From the NCBI RefSeq assembly GCF_024124765.2, contig NZ_JAMXSR020000002.1, positions 2,468,001 through 2,532,000 of the forward strand: a DNA stretch of 64,000 nt, read 5' to 3'. A program made the position numbers and the translations under genes. Below, one piece after another: positions 40,735 to 51,024 of the stretch (position 1 is the stretch's first letter; each line of letters begins with the position of its first letter). Source of the stretch: Sphingomonas sp. H160509. Lineage in GTDB: Bacteria > Pseudomonadota > Alphaproteobacteria > Sphingomonadales > Sphingomonadaceae. The notes below the pieces were generated by a model that did not search any database, was not told where the DNA came from, and worked only from the letters and a program-made list of their open reading frames with translations.

Positions 40735-42609
40735 ATGAACGCAGCACCGCTGGTTGCGCTGGTCGGCAATCCCAATGCCGGCAAGAGCGCGCTGTTCAAC
40801 GCGCTCACGGGTGCGCGCCAGAAGGTCGGCAATTATCCCGGCGTCACTGTCGAGCGGAAGGTCGGGCGGCTGATGCTCGACGACGGGCGGCCAATCGAGT
40901 TGGTGGACCTCCCCGGCGCGTACAGCCTCGAACCCTCCTCCCCCGACGAGCGGGTCACCCGCGACGTCGTCACCGGCACGCAGGACGGCGAGCGCCTGCC
41001 CGATGCGCTGGTCGTCGTCGTCGATGCCGCCAATCTCGACAACCATCTCCGCTTCACGCTCCAGCTGATCGCGCTCGGCCTGCCGGTCGTCGTCGCGCTC
41101 AACATGGTCGATCTCGCCGAGCGCGACGGCCTGAAGCTCGACCCCAAGGTGCTCGAGCGCGAACTCGGCGTGCCGGTGATCCCGACCGTCGCGGTGCGCA
41201 AGCGTGGCCTCGACGAGTTGAAGGCGGCACTGTCCGGCATCGTCGTCAACGGCCCGATGCGCCTCCGTAAGTCCGACGGCAGCGTGCAGGACGACATCGT
41301 CACGCTCCAGCGCCGCGCGCGCCAGATCGCCACGTCCGCGACCGTATCCGAGACGCAGGTCCGCCGCTGGACGCACATGCTCGACGCGGTCGCGCTGCAC
41401 CCGGTCGCCGGCCCGATCCTGCTGCTCGCGATCATGTTCCTGATGTTCCAGGCGGTGTTCAGCTGGGCACAGCCGTTCATGGACGCGATCGATGCGGGCT
41501 TCACCGCGTTGCAGGGCTTCCTGACCGCCGAACTGCCCGATTCGCTGCTGCGGTCGCTGCTGGTCGACGGCGTGATCGCTGGCGTCGGCGCGGTGATCGT
41601 GTTCCTGCCGCAGATCCTGATCCTGTTCCTCTTCATCCTCGTGCTCGAGGCGAGCGGCTACATGGTCCGCGCGGCGTTCCTGATGGACCGGGTGATGGCG
41701 AGCGTCGGGCTGTCCGGCCGTGCGTTCATCCCGCTACTGTCGAGCTTCGCCTGCGCGATCCCCGGCATCATGGCGACGCGGACGATCGACGACGAGAAGG
41801 ACCGCCTGACGACGATCCTGATCGCGCCGCTGATGACGTGCTCCGCGCGGCTGCCGGTCTACACGCTGATAATCGGCGCGTTCATCCCCAACACGCAGGT
41901 GCTGCCGTTCGTCGGGCTTCAGGGCCTCGTCATGCTCGGCCTGTACGTGATGGGCATCGTCGGTGCGTTCGTCGCGGCGCTGGTGCTGCGCCGGACGGTG
42001 ACCAAGGGCGTGTCGTCGGGCTTCATGATGGAGATGCCGAAATACCAGTGGCCGCAGTGGCGCGACGTCGGCATCGGCCTGTGGAGTCGCGCGCAGATCT
42101 TCCTGAAGCGCGCCGGCGGCATCATCCTGACCTCGACGATCATCCTGTGGGTGCTGCTGAGCTTCCCCAAGCCGCCCGAACAGCCCGCCGGCGCGCCGAA
42201 GATCTCCGCGGTCGATTATTCTGTCGCCGGCCGCATCGCTAACGGCATCGCGCCGGTGTTCGCGCCGATCGGCTTCAACCGCGACATCGTCCTCGCGCTG
42301 ATCCCGGCGATGGCCGCGCGCGAAGTCGCAGTGGCGGCGATCGGCACCGTCTATGCGATCGACGATCCCGCCAGCAACCAGGGCGGCAAGGCGATGATCG
42401 AGAACCTCCGCGGCCGCTGGAGCCTTCCCACCGCGCTCGCCTTCCTGATGTGGTTCGTGTTCGCACCGCAGTGCATTTCGACGATCGCCGTCACCCGCCG
42501 CGAGACCAATGGGTGGAAATGGCCCGCCTTCATGGTTGGCTATTTGTTCGCCGCCGCCTACATCATGGCTGGCATTACATACTGGCTGGCGGTGTTCGCC
42601 GGCCTCTGA
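40735..42609 (+). CDS. feoB: Ferrous iron transport protein B
   Basis: 624 residues. N-terminal G domain: G1 [21 protein letters not shown]3 DLPGAYSL, G4 NMVD. After a helical spacer come the two Gate motifs in a polytopic membrane region ([40 protein letters not shown]). It brings Fe(II) across the inner membrane under oxygen-poor or reducing conditions. It is shorter than E. coli FeoB, as in other alphaproteobacteria, and lacks the FeoC-like tail. Confidence 0.96.
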   Translation: MNAAPLVALVGNPNAGKSALFNALTGARQKVGNYPGVTVERKVGRLMLDDGRPIELVDLPGAYSLEPSSPDERVTRDVVTGTQDGERLPDALVVVVDAANLDNHLRFTLQLIALGLPVVVALNMVDLAERDGLKLDPKVLERELGVPVIPTVAVRKRGLDELKAALSGIVVNGPMRLRKSDGSVQDDIVTLQRRARQIATSATVSETQVRRWTHMLDAVALHPVAGPILLLAIMFLMFQAVFSWAQPFMDAIDAGFTALQGFLTAELPDSLLRSLLVDGVIAGVGAVIVFLPQILILFLFILVLEASGYMVRAAFLMDRVMASVGLSGRAFIPLLSSFACAIPGIMATRTIDDEKDRLTTILIAPLMTCSARLPVYTLIIGAFIPNTQVLPFVGLQGLVMLGLYVMGIVGAFVAALVLRRTVTKGVSSGFMMEMPKYQWPQWRDVGIGLWSRAQIFLKRAGGIILTSTIILWVLLSFPKPPEQPAGAPKISAVDYSVAGRIANGIAPVFAPIGFNRDIVLALIPAMAAREVAVAAIGTVYAIDDPASNQGGKAMIENLRGRWSLPTALAFLMWFVFAPQCISTIAVTRRETNGWKWPAFMVGYLFAAAYIMAGITYWLAVFAGL

Positions 42610-42617
42610 GGGGCATC

Positions 42618-43213
42618 ATGGCAGGCAGCGTCAACAAGGTCATCATCGTCGGCAATCTGGGTCGCGACCCGGAGAGCAAGGCGTTCCAGAACGGCGGCAA
42701 GGTCGTCAATCTGCGCATCGCGACATCCGAGACCTGGAAGGACAAGATGTCGGGCGAGCGCAAGGGAAAAGACCGAATGGCATTCGGTCGCGATCTTCAA
42801 CGAAGGTCTGGCGAACGTCGCCGAAAAGTATCTCCGCAAAGGCTCGAAGGTCTATATCGAGGGGCGCGCTCCAGACCCGGAAGTGGCAGGACGCGCAGGG
42901 CCAGGACAAATATTCGACCGAGATCGTGTTGCAGGGCTTCAACAGCGTCCTGACGATGCTCGACGGTCCTAACGGCGGCTCAGGCGGTGGTGCAGGCGGC
43001 GGCGGTGGTAGCCGCGGCGGTGGCGACGACTGGGCCGGCGGTGGCGGCGGCAACGACTTCGGCGGTGGTTCGTCGGGCGGTGGCGGCGGTTACGGCGGCG
43101 GCGGCGGTGGTCGTGGCGGCAGCGCGCCTTCCGGTGGTGGCGGCGCACGCGGTGGCAGCTTCGGCCAGACCGGCGGCTTCTCGGACGATCTCGACGACGA
43201 CGTGCCGTTCTGA
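42618..43213 (+). CDS. ssb: Single-stranded DNA-binding protein (two apparent frameshifts)
   Basis: Repaired length 197 residues. OB fold ([20 protein letters not shown], then [51 protein letters not shown]), a very glycine-rich linker of about 70 residues, and the acidic tip DLDDDVPF that docks SSB-partner proteins. Breaks at GGG 42764-42766 and GGGG 42861-42864 each need one base removed. As an essential gene, it is strong evidence that these breaks are not real. The start is eight bases after the feoB stop. Confidence 0.95.
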
Positions 43214-43218
43214 TTGCC

Positions 43219-44752
43219 GTGACGACGCTGTATTCCGTTCCCAATACCGCCACGTTCGACGAGGCCGTGCGCTCGCGCGTGATCTCGGCCTACGACGTTG
43301 CCGGTGCGCGCGCGAAGGGCCAGCTCGACGACATCGTGGCGTTCGCAGCCGAGCTGTGCGGCGCCCCGGTCGCGTTGCTGAGCCTGGTCGAGGAGGAATA
43401 TCAGCGTTTCCTGGCGCGGACCGGGTTCGACCTGGAGCAGACGCCGCGCAGCATGTCGTTCTGCGCGCACGCGATGCACCATCACGAGGTGATGGAAGTG
43501 CCCGACGCGCAGGCCGATCCGCGCTTCGTCGACAACCCGCTGGTGACGGGCGAGCCCTACGTGCGCTTCTACGCCGGCGCGCCCCCTGGTCTCCAGCGAG
43601 GGTGTGCCGCTGGGCGCACTCTGCGTGCTTGCGAACGAGCCTCGCGAAGGCCTGACCCGGTTCCAGCGCGACGGCCTCACGCTGTTGGCCAAGGCGGCAA
43701 TGGGCCGGCTCGACGACCGCCGCACCGCACGCGAGCAGGCGATGGCCGAGGCCGAAGCCCGCCGCACGCTGGAAGCGAGCGACCTGAAATTCCGCACGCT
43801 CGCCGACACCATGCCACAGATGGTGTGGTCGACGCTGCCCGACGGCTTCCACGATTACTTCAACGCGCGCTGGTACGAGTTCACCGGCACGCCCGTCGGG
43901 ACGACCGATGGCGAAGGCTGGAACGACATGTTCCACCCCGACGATCAGGATCGCGCCTGGGCGATCTGGCGCCAGTCGCTCGACACCGGTGAGCCCTACA
44001 ACATCGAATACCGGCTGCGGCATTTCGACGGCACGTATCGCTGGGTGCTCGGCCGTGCGTTGCCGGTGCGCGACGAAAACGGCGCAATCACGCGCTGGTT
44101 CGGGACGTGCACCGACATCCACGAACAGAAGCTCGCCTACGAAGAGCGCGAGGTCATCAGCCAGGAGCTGAGCCACCGCATCAAGAACATCTTCGCGGTG
44201 ATCGCCGGACTCATCGCGTTCTCGGCGAGGGGAAAGCCGGAGTTCGCCGGGATCGCGACGGACTTGCGCCACCGGATCAACGCGCTGGGTCGCGCGCATG
44301 ATTTCGTCCGCCCGCATAGCGCCAACTCACGACCATCGATGGCGCAGAATAGCCTACATGGCTTGCTGCACGAATTGTTCGAGCCGTATCAGCGAATCGA
44401 TGGCGCCCGTGTCAGCGTCGTGGGCGACGATGTGACGATCGATGATCGTTCCGCGACTCCGCTCGCGCTGATGTTTCACGAACTTGCGACCAACGCGACC
44501 AAATACGGTGCGCTCGCGACCGAACTCGGCACGGTGCGAGTCACCGTCGCGGCCAATACCGATACGGTGACATTGCACTGGCGAGAGGTGGGAGGCCCGT
44601 CCGTCACCAAGCCTACGACGCTACCGGGTTTTGGCACGCAGTTGATCGAAATGAGCGCGGTGCGTCAGTTAGGCGGTAGCGTTAACCGGACGTGGAACGA
44701 CGACGGCCTGATCGTCGCCCTGACTATTCCGAAGACCGCGTTCAGCCGCTGA
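43219..44752 (+). CDS. GAF-PAS HWE-family sensor histidine kinase (apparent frameshift)
   Basis: Repaired length 510 residues. A GAF domain (about 20-165) lies before a PAS domain (about 180-310; FRTLADTMPQMVWSTLPDGF, WYEFTGTPVGTTDG, then the PAC part WVLGRALPVRDENGAITRW) and an HWE kinase core with ELSHRIKNIFAVIAGLIAFS (phospho-His), HELATNATKYGAL (N box) and HWREVGGP. No membrane segments, so a cytoplasmic sensor. The frame breaks in C5 43582-43586; one base less gives YAGAPLVSSEGVPLGALCVL. GTG start, five bases after ssb. Confidence 0.9.
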
Positions 44753-45126
44753 CGCGAATGACGTCGTCGTGCGCGCTTGTGTCGTCGTTGCACGCCAAAG
44801 CGGCAGCGGCGAGGATGGCCGAGATCGCTGAACGGCTTGCGAATATAGCCTAGGCAATCCGCATCGCCGATCTGGGCGGGGTTTGCAGTCACGAACACGA
44901 CCTTTACGCCGTAGTCCTGCGCCATCCGCCTGGCGATCTCAGGCCCGGTCGGACCGTCGCGCAGGTTGATGTCGACGAATGCGAAACTGCACCCCGGTGC
45001 GGCGGCGATCGCGCTGTCGCGATCGGCCGCAATTCCCGCGACTCCGTAGCCGGCGTCCATCAGGATTCTCTCGAGATCGAGCGCGACGAAGATTTCGTCT
45101 TCGACAATGAGGGCGGTCTTGGTCAT
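44742..45126 (-). CDS. Single-domain response regulator (apparent frameshift)
   Basis: Repaired length 127 residues, a lone receiver domain: acidic pair in ALIVEDEIFVAL, phospho-acceptor aspartate in SFAFVDINLRDGPTG, the switch T in VVFVTANPAQ, and lysine in GYIRKPFSD. With no output domain it would pass phosphate on or act by protein binding. Removing one C at 44819-44820 replaces a long aberrant tail by LAILAAAALACNDDTSA and a stop at 44742. It converges on the histidine kinase gene with an 11-base overlap and is a natural candidate partner. Confidence 0.85.
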
Positions 45127-45229
45127 CGGCGAAGTAACCAGTCGCCCGCTAATCGGTTCCGCCAAATCGGTGATTTAGATCAACCGCTTGTCCCGATCTG
45201 GCCAGATCGTCGCCGATTGTCGCAAACGA

Positions 45230-45817
45230 TTACCGTCGCAGCAGGAATACCGCGTGCTCGGCAAGCAGGTTGGCACCGCCCACGCCGGTGCGCTTGTCGC
45301 CCGACAGGAACCAAGCGTCCTCGACGGTGATCCCGCGCGCTTTCACGAAGGCGCGGAAATCGTCGATCGTGACGTGGTGGATGTTCGGCGTGTCGTACCA
45401 GCTCTCGGGCAATTGCCGCGTCACCGGCATTCGTCCGCCCCAGAGCAGCGACAGCCGCACGCGCCAGTGCGCGAAATTCGGGAAGCTGACGAAGGCGCGC
45501 CGGCCGATCCGCAGCAGGTGATCGAGCACGAGATCGGGCGCGCGTGCGGTCTGCAGCGTCTGGCTGAGGATCGCGTAGTCGAAGCTTGCGTCGGGATAGC
45601 CGGCGAGGTCGATATCCGCATCGCCCTGGATCACCGACAGGCCGCGCGCGACCGCCGACGCCACGTTGTCCGCGTCGATCTCCAGCCCTCGTGCATCGAC
45701 GTCTCGGGTATCGCGGAGTGCGGCCATGAGCGCCCCGTCCCCGCAGCCAATGTCGAGCACCCGACTGCCCTGCGCGACGTTCTCGGCGATTACGGCAAGG
45801 TCGGTACGTAAGTTCAT
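45230..45817 (-). CDS. metW: Methionine biosynthesis protein MetW
   Basis: 195 residues with a class I methyltransferase fold: VLDIGCGDGALMAALRDTR, then DYAILSQTLQTARAPDLVLD and FVSFPNFAHWRVRLSLLWGG. MetW is needed with MetX for homoserine acylation in many proteobacteria. Last gene of the overlapping metX-GNAT-metW unit; ATG overlaps the stop of the GNAT gene. Confidence 0.95.
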   Translation of the reverse strand: MNLRTDLAVIAENVAQGSRVLDIGCGDGALMAALRDTRDVDARGLEIDADNVASAVARGLSVIQGDADIDLAGYPDASFDYAILSQTLQTARAPDLVLDHLLRIGRRAFVSFPNFAHWRVRLSLLWGGRMPVTRQLPESWYDTPNIHHVTIDDFRAFVKARGITVEDAWFLSGDKRTGVGGANLLAEHAVFLLRR

Positions 45818-46249
45818 GGTGCGGTCCGGAGTTGCTCGGCTAAGCCCGGAGCAAGGCGTTCCATGTAGCGATCGGCGCGGACCAGCGGATGGAAACCGAG
45901 GTCAGCGTACACGCCGTGCGCGTCGGCGGTGACGAGCCCGAACCTGCGCAACCCGGCAAACGACGGATGCTCTAGGAACCAGGTCACCATCCGCCGCCCG
46001 AGCCCCCTGCCCGCGCACGGACTCGTCGATCCAGACGTCCGCCAGCCACGCAAACGTCGCGTGATCCGTAATCATTCGCGCGAACCCGATCTGCTGCTCG
46101 TTCTCGTACGCGCCGAGACAATGCGACCCGGCGATCGCCCGTTCGACCAGACCGCGCTCGATCCCTGGCGACCAGTAGCTGCTCGCAAGCCACCTGTGGA
46201 TGCGGTCGACCTGCAACTTGCTGGCGTCGTCGGACAGGGTGATGGTCAT
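45814..46249 (-). CDS. GNAT family N-acetyltransferase (apparent frameshift)
   Basis: Repaired length 144 residues. GNAT core: [20 protein letters not shown], then [20 protein letters not shown] (acetyl-CoA loop Q-x-x-G-x-G/R) and [20 protein letters not shown]. Deleting one C in 46003-46007 joins the two halves at the acetyl-CoA loop. It overlaps metX upstream and metW downstream by four bases each, an insertion between two genes that normally touch. Substrate unknown. Confidence 0.83.
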
Positions 46250-47412
46250 CGGCCGGCCCTCAGGAAGCCGTCGACCACCCGGTTGAGATCTGGCGCCTCC
46301 AGCAGGAACGCATCATGGCCATACGGGCTCGACAGCTCGACGAAGCTGACCGGCGCGCCCGCTGCGTTGAGCGCCTGTACGATCGCGCGTGATTCGGCGG
46401 TCGGGTAGAGCCAGTCGGTGTCGAAGCTGACGAGGCAGAACCGCGACTTGGTCGCGCGAAACGCGTTGGCGAGCAGTCCGCCATGCTCCTCGGCGAGATC
46501 GAAATAATCCATCGCCCGCGTGATGTAGAGGTAGGAGTTCGCATCGAACCGATCGGTGAACGCGAGCCCCTGGTGGCGCAGATAGCTCTCGACCTGAAAA
46601 TCGGCGTCGAACCCGAACGATTTCGCGTCGCGCGCCTGGAGCCGACGCCCGAACTTCTCGGTCAGCCCGGCTTCGGACAGATACGTGATGTGCGCCGCCA
46701 TCCGCGCGACCGCGAGCCCGGCAGTCGGTGCCGCATCGTCATGATACTCGCCGCCGCGCCAGTTCGGATCGGCCATCACCGCTTGCCGCCCGACCTCGTG
46801 GAACGCGATGTTCTGCGCGGTATGGCGCGCGGTCGAAGCGATCACGACGCACGCCTTCACACGATCGGGGAAGGTCGCGGGCCAGCTCAGTGCTTGCATT
46901 CCGCCCATCGATCCGCCGACCACGGCGTGGAGCACGCCGACGCCGAGATGATCGAGCAGCATCGCCTGCGCGCGCACCATGTCGCGGATCGTGATGACCG
47001 GGAAGCCCATCGCCCACGGCCGCCCGGTCGCCGGGTTTATCGTCGCAGGGCCCGATGTCCCCATGCAGCTGCCGAGCACGTTGGCGCAGACGACAAAGTG
47101 CCGCGCGGGGTCGATCGGCTTGCCCTCGCCGACCATGCGCGTCCACCAGCCGGGTTTGCCGGTGCGGGGGTGATGCGAGGCGACGTGCTGGTCGCCGGTC
47201 AGCGCGTGACAGATCAGGATGGCGTTCGACGCATCGGCGTTGAGCGTCCCGTAGGTCTCGTACGCGATATCGACCGGCGACAGCAGCACGCCGCCGTCCA
47301 GCCGCAGCGGCCCCGGCAAGGTTATGCGCCGCGCAAGACCAAAACGCTGGTCGGTGTCATGGCCGGTCCCGGGGTCGATGGCAGGCGTGTCGAGCATGCC
47401 GCGCGCTACCAT
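46246..47412 (-). CDS. metX: Homoserine O-acyltransferase MetX
   Basis: 388 residues, alpha/beta-hydrolase fold. Nucleophile serine in [14 protein letters not shown] (residue 168), catalytic Asp in SFDTDWLYP, and His in YGHDAFLLE. The enzyme activates homoserine, from acetyl- or succinyl-CoA, at the first committed step of methionine synthesis; the acyl donor cannot be told with confidence. ATG 47397 is a possible shorter start. A family C repeat lies just upstream and no SAM-II-like element is visible. Confidence 0.93.
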   Translation of the reverse strand: MVARGMLDTPAIDPGTGHDTDQRFGLARRITLPGPLRLDGGVLLSPVDIAYETYGTLNADASNAILICHALTGDQHVASHHPRTGKPGWWTRMVGEGKPIDPARHFVVCANVLGSCMGTSGPATINPATGRPWAMGFPVITIRDMVRAQAMLLDHLGVGVLHAVVGGSMGGMQALSWPATFPDRVKACVVIASTARHTAQNIAFHEVGRQAVMADPNWRGGEYHDDAAPTAGLAVARMAAHITYLSEAGLTEKFGRRLQARDAKSFGFDADFQVESYLRHQGLAFTDRFDANSYLYITRAMDYFDLAEEHGGLLANAFRATKSRFCLVSFDTDWLYPTAESRAIVQALNAAGAPVSFVELSSPYGHDAFLLEAPDLNRVVDGFLRAGR

Positions 47413-47445
47413 AGGGGGCCACGGTCATGCCAGCGCCGCTTCCTC

Positions 47446-47573
47446 GATCCTCCCCCGCCAGGGGGAGGTGGCTGGCCCTCGCCAGACGGAGGGGGAGGAC
47501 AGGAAAACCGCTGTTGCGTCGCCCTCCCCCCTCCGTCGCCTTCGGCGCCACCTCCCCCTGGCGGGGGAGGATC
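47446..47573. repeat. Intergenic inverted repeat, family C, copy 3
   Basis: Starts gatcctcccccgccaggggg and ends cccctggcgggggaggatc; inner arms cagacggagggggagga and ccctccgtcgcct. It occupies most of the space between the divergent metX and hisC genes, so either promoter must lie within or very close to it. This is an unusual position, since the other copies are downstream of genes. Confidence 0.86.
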
Positions 47574-47641
47574 GTGAAGTCCCCCACCCACCGCGCACAA
47601 AGATTGCCACCGCGCCACCGCGCCCGCTATGTCCCGCGGCC

Positions 47642-48752
47642 ATGACAAACATCACGCCCGCTCCTGCGCCGAAGCCCTGGATCCTGGGGATCGCGCCGTA
47701 CACGCCCGGTCGCTCGACGACCGATGACGGCCGCATTGTGATCAAGCTGTCGTCGAACGAGAACCCGCTCGGCACCAGCCCCGCCGCGAAGGCGGCATTC
47801 GATGCCGCCGACCGCACGCTGGAACGCTATCCGGATGCGGGCGCGGTCGAACTGCGCGAGGCGCTGGCGGCGCATTACGACCTTGATCCGGCGCGCGTGA
47901 TCTACGGCACCGGCTCCGACGAGATCCTCCATCTGGTCGCGGGCGCCTATGCGGGCCCCGGCGACGAGATCATCCACGTCCGCTACGGCTTCGCGGTGTA
48001 TGAGATCGCCACGCGCCGCGTCGGCGCCGAGCCCGTCATCGTCGACGACCGCGACTATGCGACCGACGTCGACGCGATCCTCGCCGCCGTCACCGAGCGC
48101 ACCCGCGTGGTGTTCGTCGCGAACCCGAACAATCCGACCGGCACGTTCACGCCGCGGGCGGAAATCGCGCGGCTGCATGCCGGGCTGCCGAAGTCGGTGC
48201 TGCTCGTGCTCGACCAGGCCTATGCCGAATATCTGTCGCCCGAGGAGGACGATGCGGGGCTCGCGCTGGCGATGACCGAGGCGAACGTGCTGGTGACGCG
48301 GACCTTCTCGAAGATTCACGGGCTGGCCGCCGAGCGGATCGGCTGGGGTTATGCCTGCGCGCCGATCATCGACGCGATGCACCGCATCCGCGCACCGTTC
48401 AACGTCACCACCGCGGGTCAGGCCGCCGCGGTCGCCGCGATCGGCGACACCGCGTTCGTCGACGCGACGCGCGCGCATAACGACACGTGGCGCGGCTGGT
48501 TCGTCGAGCAGATCGGGCAGATGGGCAACGCCGGGCTTCGCGCCGTACCGTCGAAGGCGAACTTCGTGCTCGTGCTGTTCGAGGGCAAGCTGACCGCCGA
48601 TGCCGCGTATCATGGGCTGATGGACGCGGGCTACATCGTCCGCTGGCTGCCCGGCCAGGGGCCTGCCCAACGCGCTGCGCATCACGATCGGCACCGAAGA
48701 GGAAACGCGCGGCGTCACCGCGGCGCTGCGCAACCTGGTCGAAGCCGCCTGA
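47642..48752 (+). CDS. hisC: Histidinol-phosphate aminotransferase (apparent frameshift near C-terminus)
   Basis: Repaired length 369 residues. Fold type I PLP enzyme: [46 protein letters not shown], and the PLP lysine in [17 protein letters not shown]. It converts imidazole acetol phosphate to histidinol phosphate, and in this neighbourhood may also serve aromatic amino acid transamination. The frame breaks in GGGG 48658-48661; one base less gives [20 protein letters not shown] and a stop overlapping the tyrA start. Confidence 0.94.
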
Positions 48753-49660
48753 TGCTCCCGTTCGCGCGCGTCACGATCATCGGGCTGGGTCTGATCGGCT
48801 CGTCGGTCGCGCGCGCGGTGCAGGCGAAGATGCCGACGGTGCGCGTCACCGGCTACGACGCCGATGCGACCGTGCGCGAGACGGCGGACCGGTTGCAGTT
48901 CTGCGACGACGTTGCGGACTCGGCCGGCGCGGCGGTGATCGACGCCGACCTCGTGATCCTGTGCGTGCCCGTCGGGATCATGGGCGAGGTCGCCGCCGAG
49001 TTCGCGGCCGAACTGCCGGCGGATGCGATCGTTAGCGACGTCGGCAGCTGCAAGGCGGAGATCGTCCGCGCGCTGACCGAAGCGCTACCGAACGCGACCG
49101 TGATCCCCGCGCATCCGGTCGCGGGCACCGAGCGGAGCGGTCCAGAAGCGGGCTTCGCGACGCTGTTCCGGCACCGCTGGTGCATCGTCACGCCGCCCGA
49201 AGGCGCCGACCCGGTTGCGGTCGAGCGCGTTTCCGAATTCTGGCGTCGGCTCGGCGCGCAGGTCGAGACGATGGCGCCCGAGCATCACGACCGCGTCCTC
49301 GCCGTCACCAGCCATCTGCCGCATCTGATCGCCTATACGATCGTCGGCACCGCGGGCGATTTGGAAGAAGTGACGCAGTCTGAGGTCATCAAATATTCGG
49401 CAGGCGGGTTCCGCGATTTCACGCGGATCGCAGCGTCGGACCCGACGATGTGGCGCGATATCTTCCTCAACAACCGCGAGGCGGTGCTGGAGATGCTCCA
49501 GCGTTTTTCCGAGGATCTGAGCCATCTTCAGCGTGCGATCCGCTGGGGTGATGGGGATGCTTTGTTCGACCTGTTCACGCGGACTCGGGCGATCCGCCGG
49601 AGCATCGTCGAGCAGGGGCAGGACGACGACGTGCAGGATTTCGGGCGTACGCATGGGTAA
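48752..49660 (+). CDS. tyrA: Prephenate/arogenate dehydrogenase
   Basis: 302 residues. NAD-binding Rossmann motif [17 protein letters not shown], then [33 protein letters not shown], the catalytic-site histidine region [18 protein letters not shown], and [20 protein letters not shown]. It oxidatively decarboxylates prephenate or arogenate for tyrosine synthesis. ATG overlaps the repaired hisC stop (TGATG). As the assembly is written, hisC runs in frame into this gene; the fusion is an artefact of the upstream break. Confidence 0.94.
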   Translation: MLPFARVTIIGLGLIGSSVARAVQAKMPTVRVTGYDADATVRETADRLQFCDDVADSAGAAVIDADLVILCVPVGIMGEVAAEFAAELPADAIVSDVGSCKAEIVRALTEALPNATVIPAHPVAGTERSGPEAGFATLFRHRWCIVTPPEGADPVAVERVSEFWRRLGAQVETMAPEHHDRVLAVTSHLPHLIAYTIVGTAGDLEEVTQSEVIKYSAGGFRDFTRIAASDPTMWRDIFLNNREAVLEMLQRFSEDLSHLQRAIRWGDGDALFDLFTRTRAIRRSIVEQGQDDDVQDFGRTHG

Positions 49661-49692
49661 GGGCTGACCCCACGCCGTACCTAAGAATGCCG

Positions 49693-49795
49693 CCACCTCG
49701 GCGGAGGCCGGGGCCCAATTGGGTAGGCCGGAGTAACAGTTCCCAACGCACATCATCGACGTCCCCCAATTGGGCCCCGGCCTTCGCCGGGGTGG
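49693..49795. repeat. Intergenic inverted repeat, family A, copy 5
   Basis: Left arm ccacctcggcggaggccggg with cccaattggg; right arm cccaattgggccccggcctt, then cgccggggtgg. It lies between the convergent tyrA and plsC-like genes. Confidence 0.86.
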
Positions 49796-49808
49796 AGGAC
49801 TGCTTGAC

Positions 49809-50508
49809 CTAATCCAGCGCGTTCATCGCGGCATGAACCCGCTGCTCAGCCTCCTCACGCGGCAAACCCGGCGGGACCACCTCGCCGAACCGGAAGGTGA
49901 TCACACCCGGCAGCTTCGGGCCTTTCCGCGGCCACACCAACCCGCTGTCGCAGGCGATCGGCACCGTCGGCATCTTCAACGCGCGATACAGTCCGGCAAA
50001 CCCCGGCTTCAGCGGCGGATGCTCGCCTGGCGAAACCCGCGTCCCCTCCGGAAAGATCAGGATCGAGCGCCCGGTCGCCTTCGCCGCGGTCGCCTCGCGC
50101 ATCATGTTCCGCATCGCCTTCGCCGAAGCCTCGCGGTCGACGACGATCGCGCCGTAGCGCCGCGCCGCCCAGCCCCAGGCAGGGATATCCGCCAGTTCGC
50201 GCTTCAGAACGATCGCCGGGCCATCGAGCAGACGCTGTAGCTCCAGCGTCTCGAACATCGCCTGGTGCTTGCACGCGTAGAACGCCGGCTCGGTCGGCCG
50301 CGTCCCCTCGACCCGGATGTGCACGCCGAGGGATCACGCGTGCGCACCACCGATGGAAGCGCGTCCAGATCGTCGAATGCACAATCACCGCGCGTGATCC
50401 GAACAGCGCCGAGATCGGCACGGTCACGACGATCGGCACCGAGATCGTGTAGAAAACGAGCATGAACGCCCAGTTGCGCAACCAAATCATCCGCCAAATC
50501 CAATCCAC
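49809..50508 (-). CDS. 1-acyl-glycerol-3-phosphate acyltransferase family (PlsC-like; apparent frameshift)
   Basis: Repaired length 232 residues. One N-terminal membrane helix (WAFMLVFYTISVPIVVTV), the acyltransferase block I FYACKHQAMFETLEL (H-x4-E instead of H-x4-D), block II-III with RYGAIVVDREASAKAMRNMM and ILIFPEGTRVSPGE, then PTVPIACDSGLVWPRK. It esterifies lysophosphatidate for phospholipid synthesis. Deleting one G at 50330-50332 gives ARVILGVHIRVEG. The glutamate in block I is worth noting but conservative. Last of the ftsE-ftsX-ydcF-plsC unit, overlapping ydcF by 22 bases. Confidence 0.88.
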
Positions 50509-51024
50509 AACGCGATCCGGCGAAGGATCAACTTGTTATATTCGTTGACCAAAGTCCCGAGCCGCGGCGTCCCCGGCACGCCGTCGCCGAGGATCACGAC
50601 ATTCTTGTCGAGGGCAGCGGCCAGCTCCATCCGTGCGCGCGCGACGTGCCAGTCCGAGGTCACCAGTCGCACAGAGCGGTATTTGTGCACGCGCACCCAC
50701 TGCGCGGTTTCCTCCGCGTTCGAGCGCGTATCGACCGCGTCCGCGCCGAGATCGATGCAGCATGCGAACAACGCGGGCGACGTCCGATACTCCAGTGCGA
50801 GATCAATCGGCCGCACCCCCGGCGCGACGCCGGTTACGAGCATCCGCTTTGCCTGGTGATCGCGGAGCAGCGCGATACCGCGATCGATCCGCCCCTGCCC
50901 CACCGGTCGGCACGACGATAGCGTCGGACGTGAAACCGTCGAGCGGTTTCGGCAGCAGCAGCATGAACAGCGCGAACCCGAACGCCCAGGCGAGCGCCAT
51001 GATGCCGAACAGCCGCACGATCAC
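50487..51024 (-). CDS. YdcF/ElyC/SanA (DUF218) family envelope protein (apparent frameshift)
   Basis: Repaired length 178 residues. One N-terminal membrane helix (LFGIMALAWAFGFALFMLLL), then the DUF218 core: DAIVVPTGGQGRIDRGIALL, MLVTGVAPGVRP, NAEETAQWVRVHKYRSVRLV and TSDWHVARARMEL. Members are tied to peptidoglycan precursor recycling or envelope barrier functions. Removing one base at CCCC 50898-50901 gives PTGGQGRID. Starts within the last four bases of ftsX. Confidence 0.86.

Noticed and set aside
47324..49660. A HisC-TyrA fusion of 778 residues
   Set aside because: The frame continues only because of one extra G at 48658-48661; repaired, hisC ends in a stop that overlaps the tyrA start.
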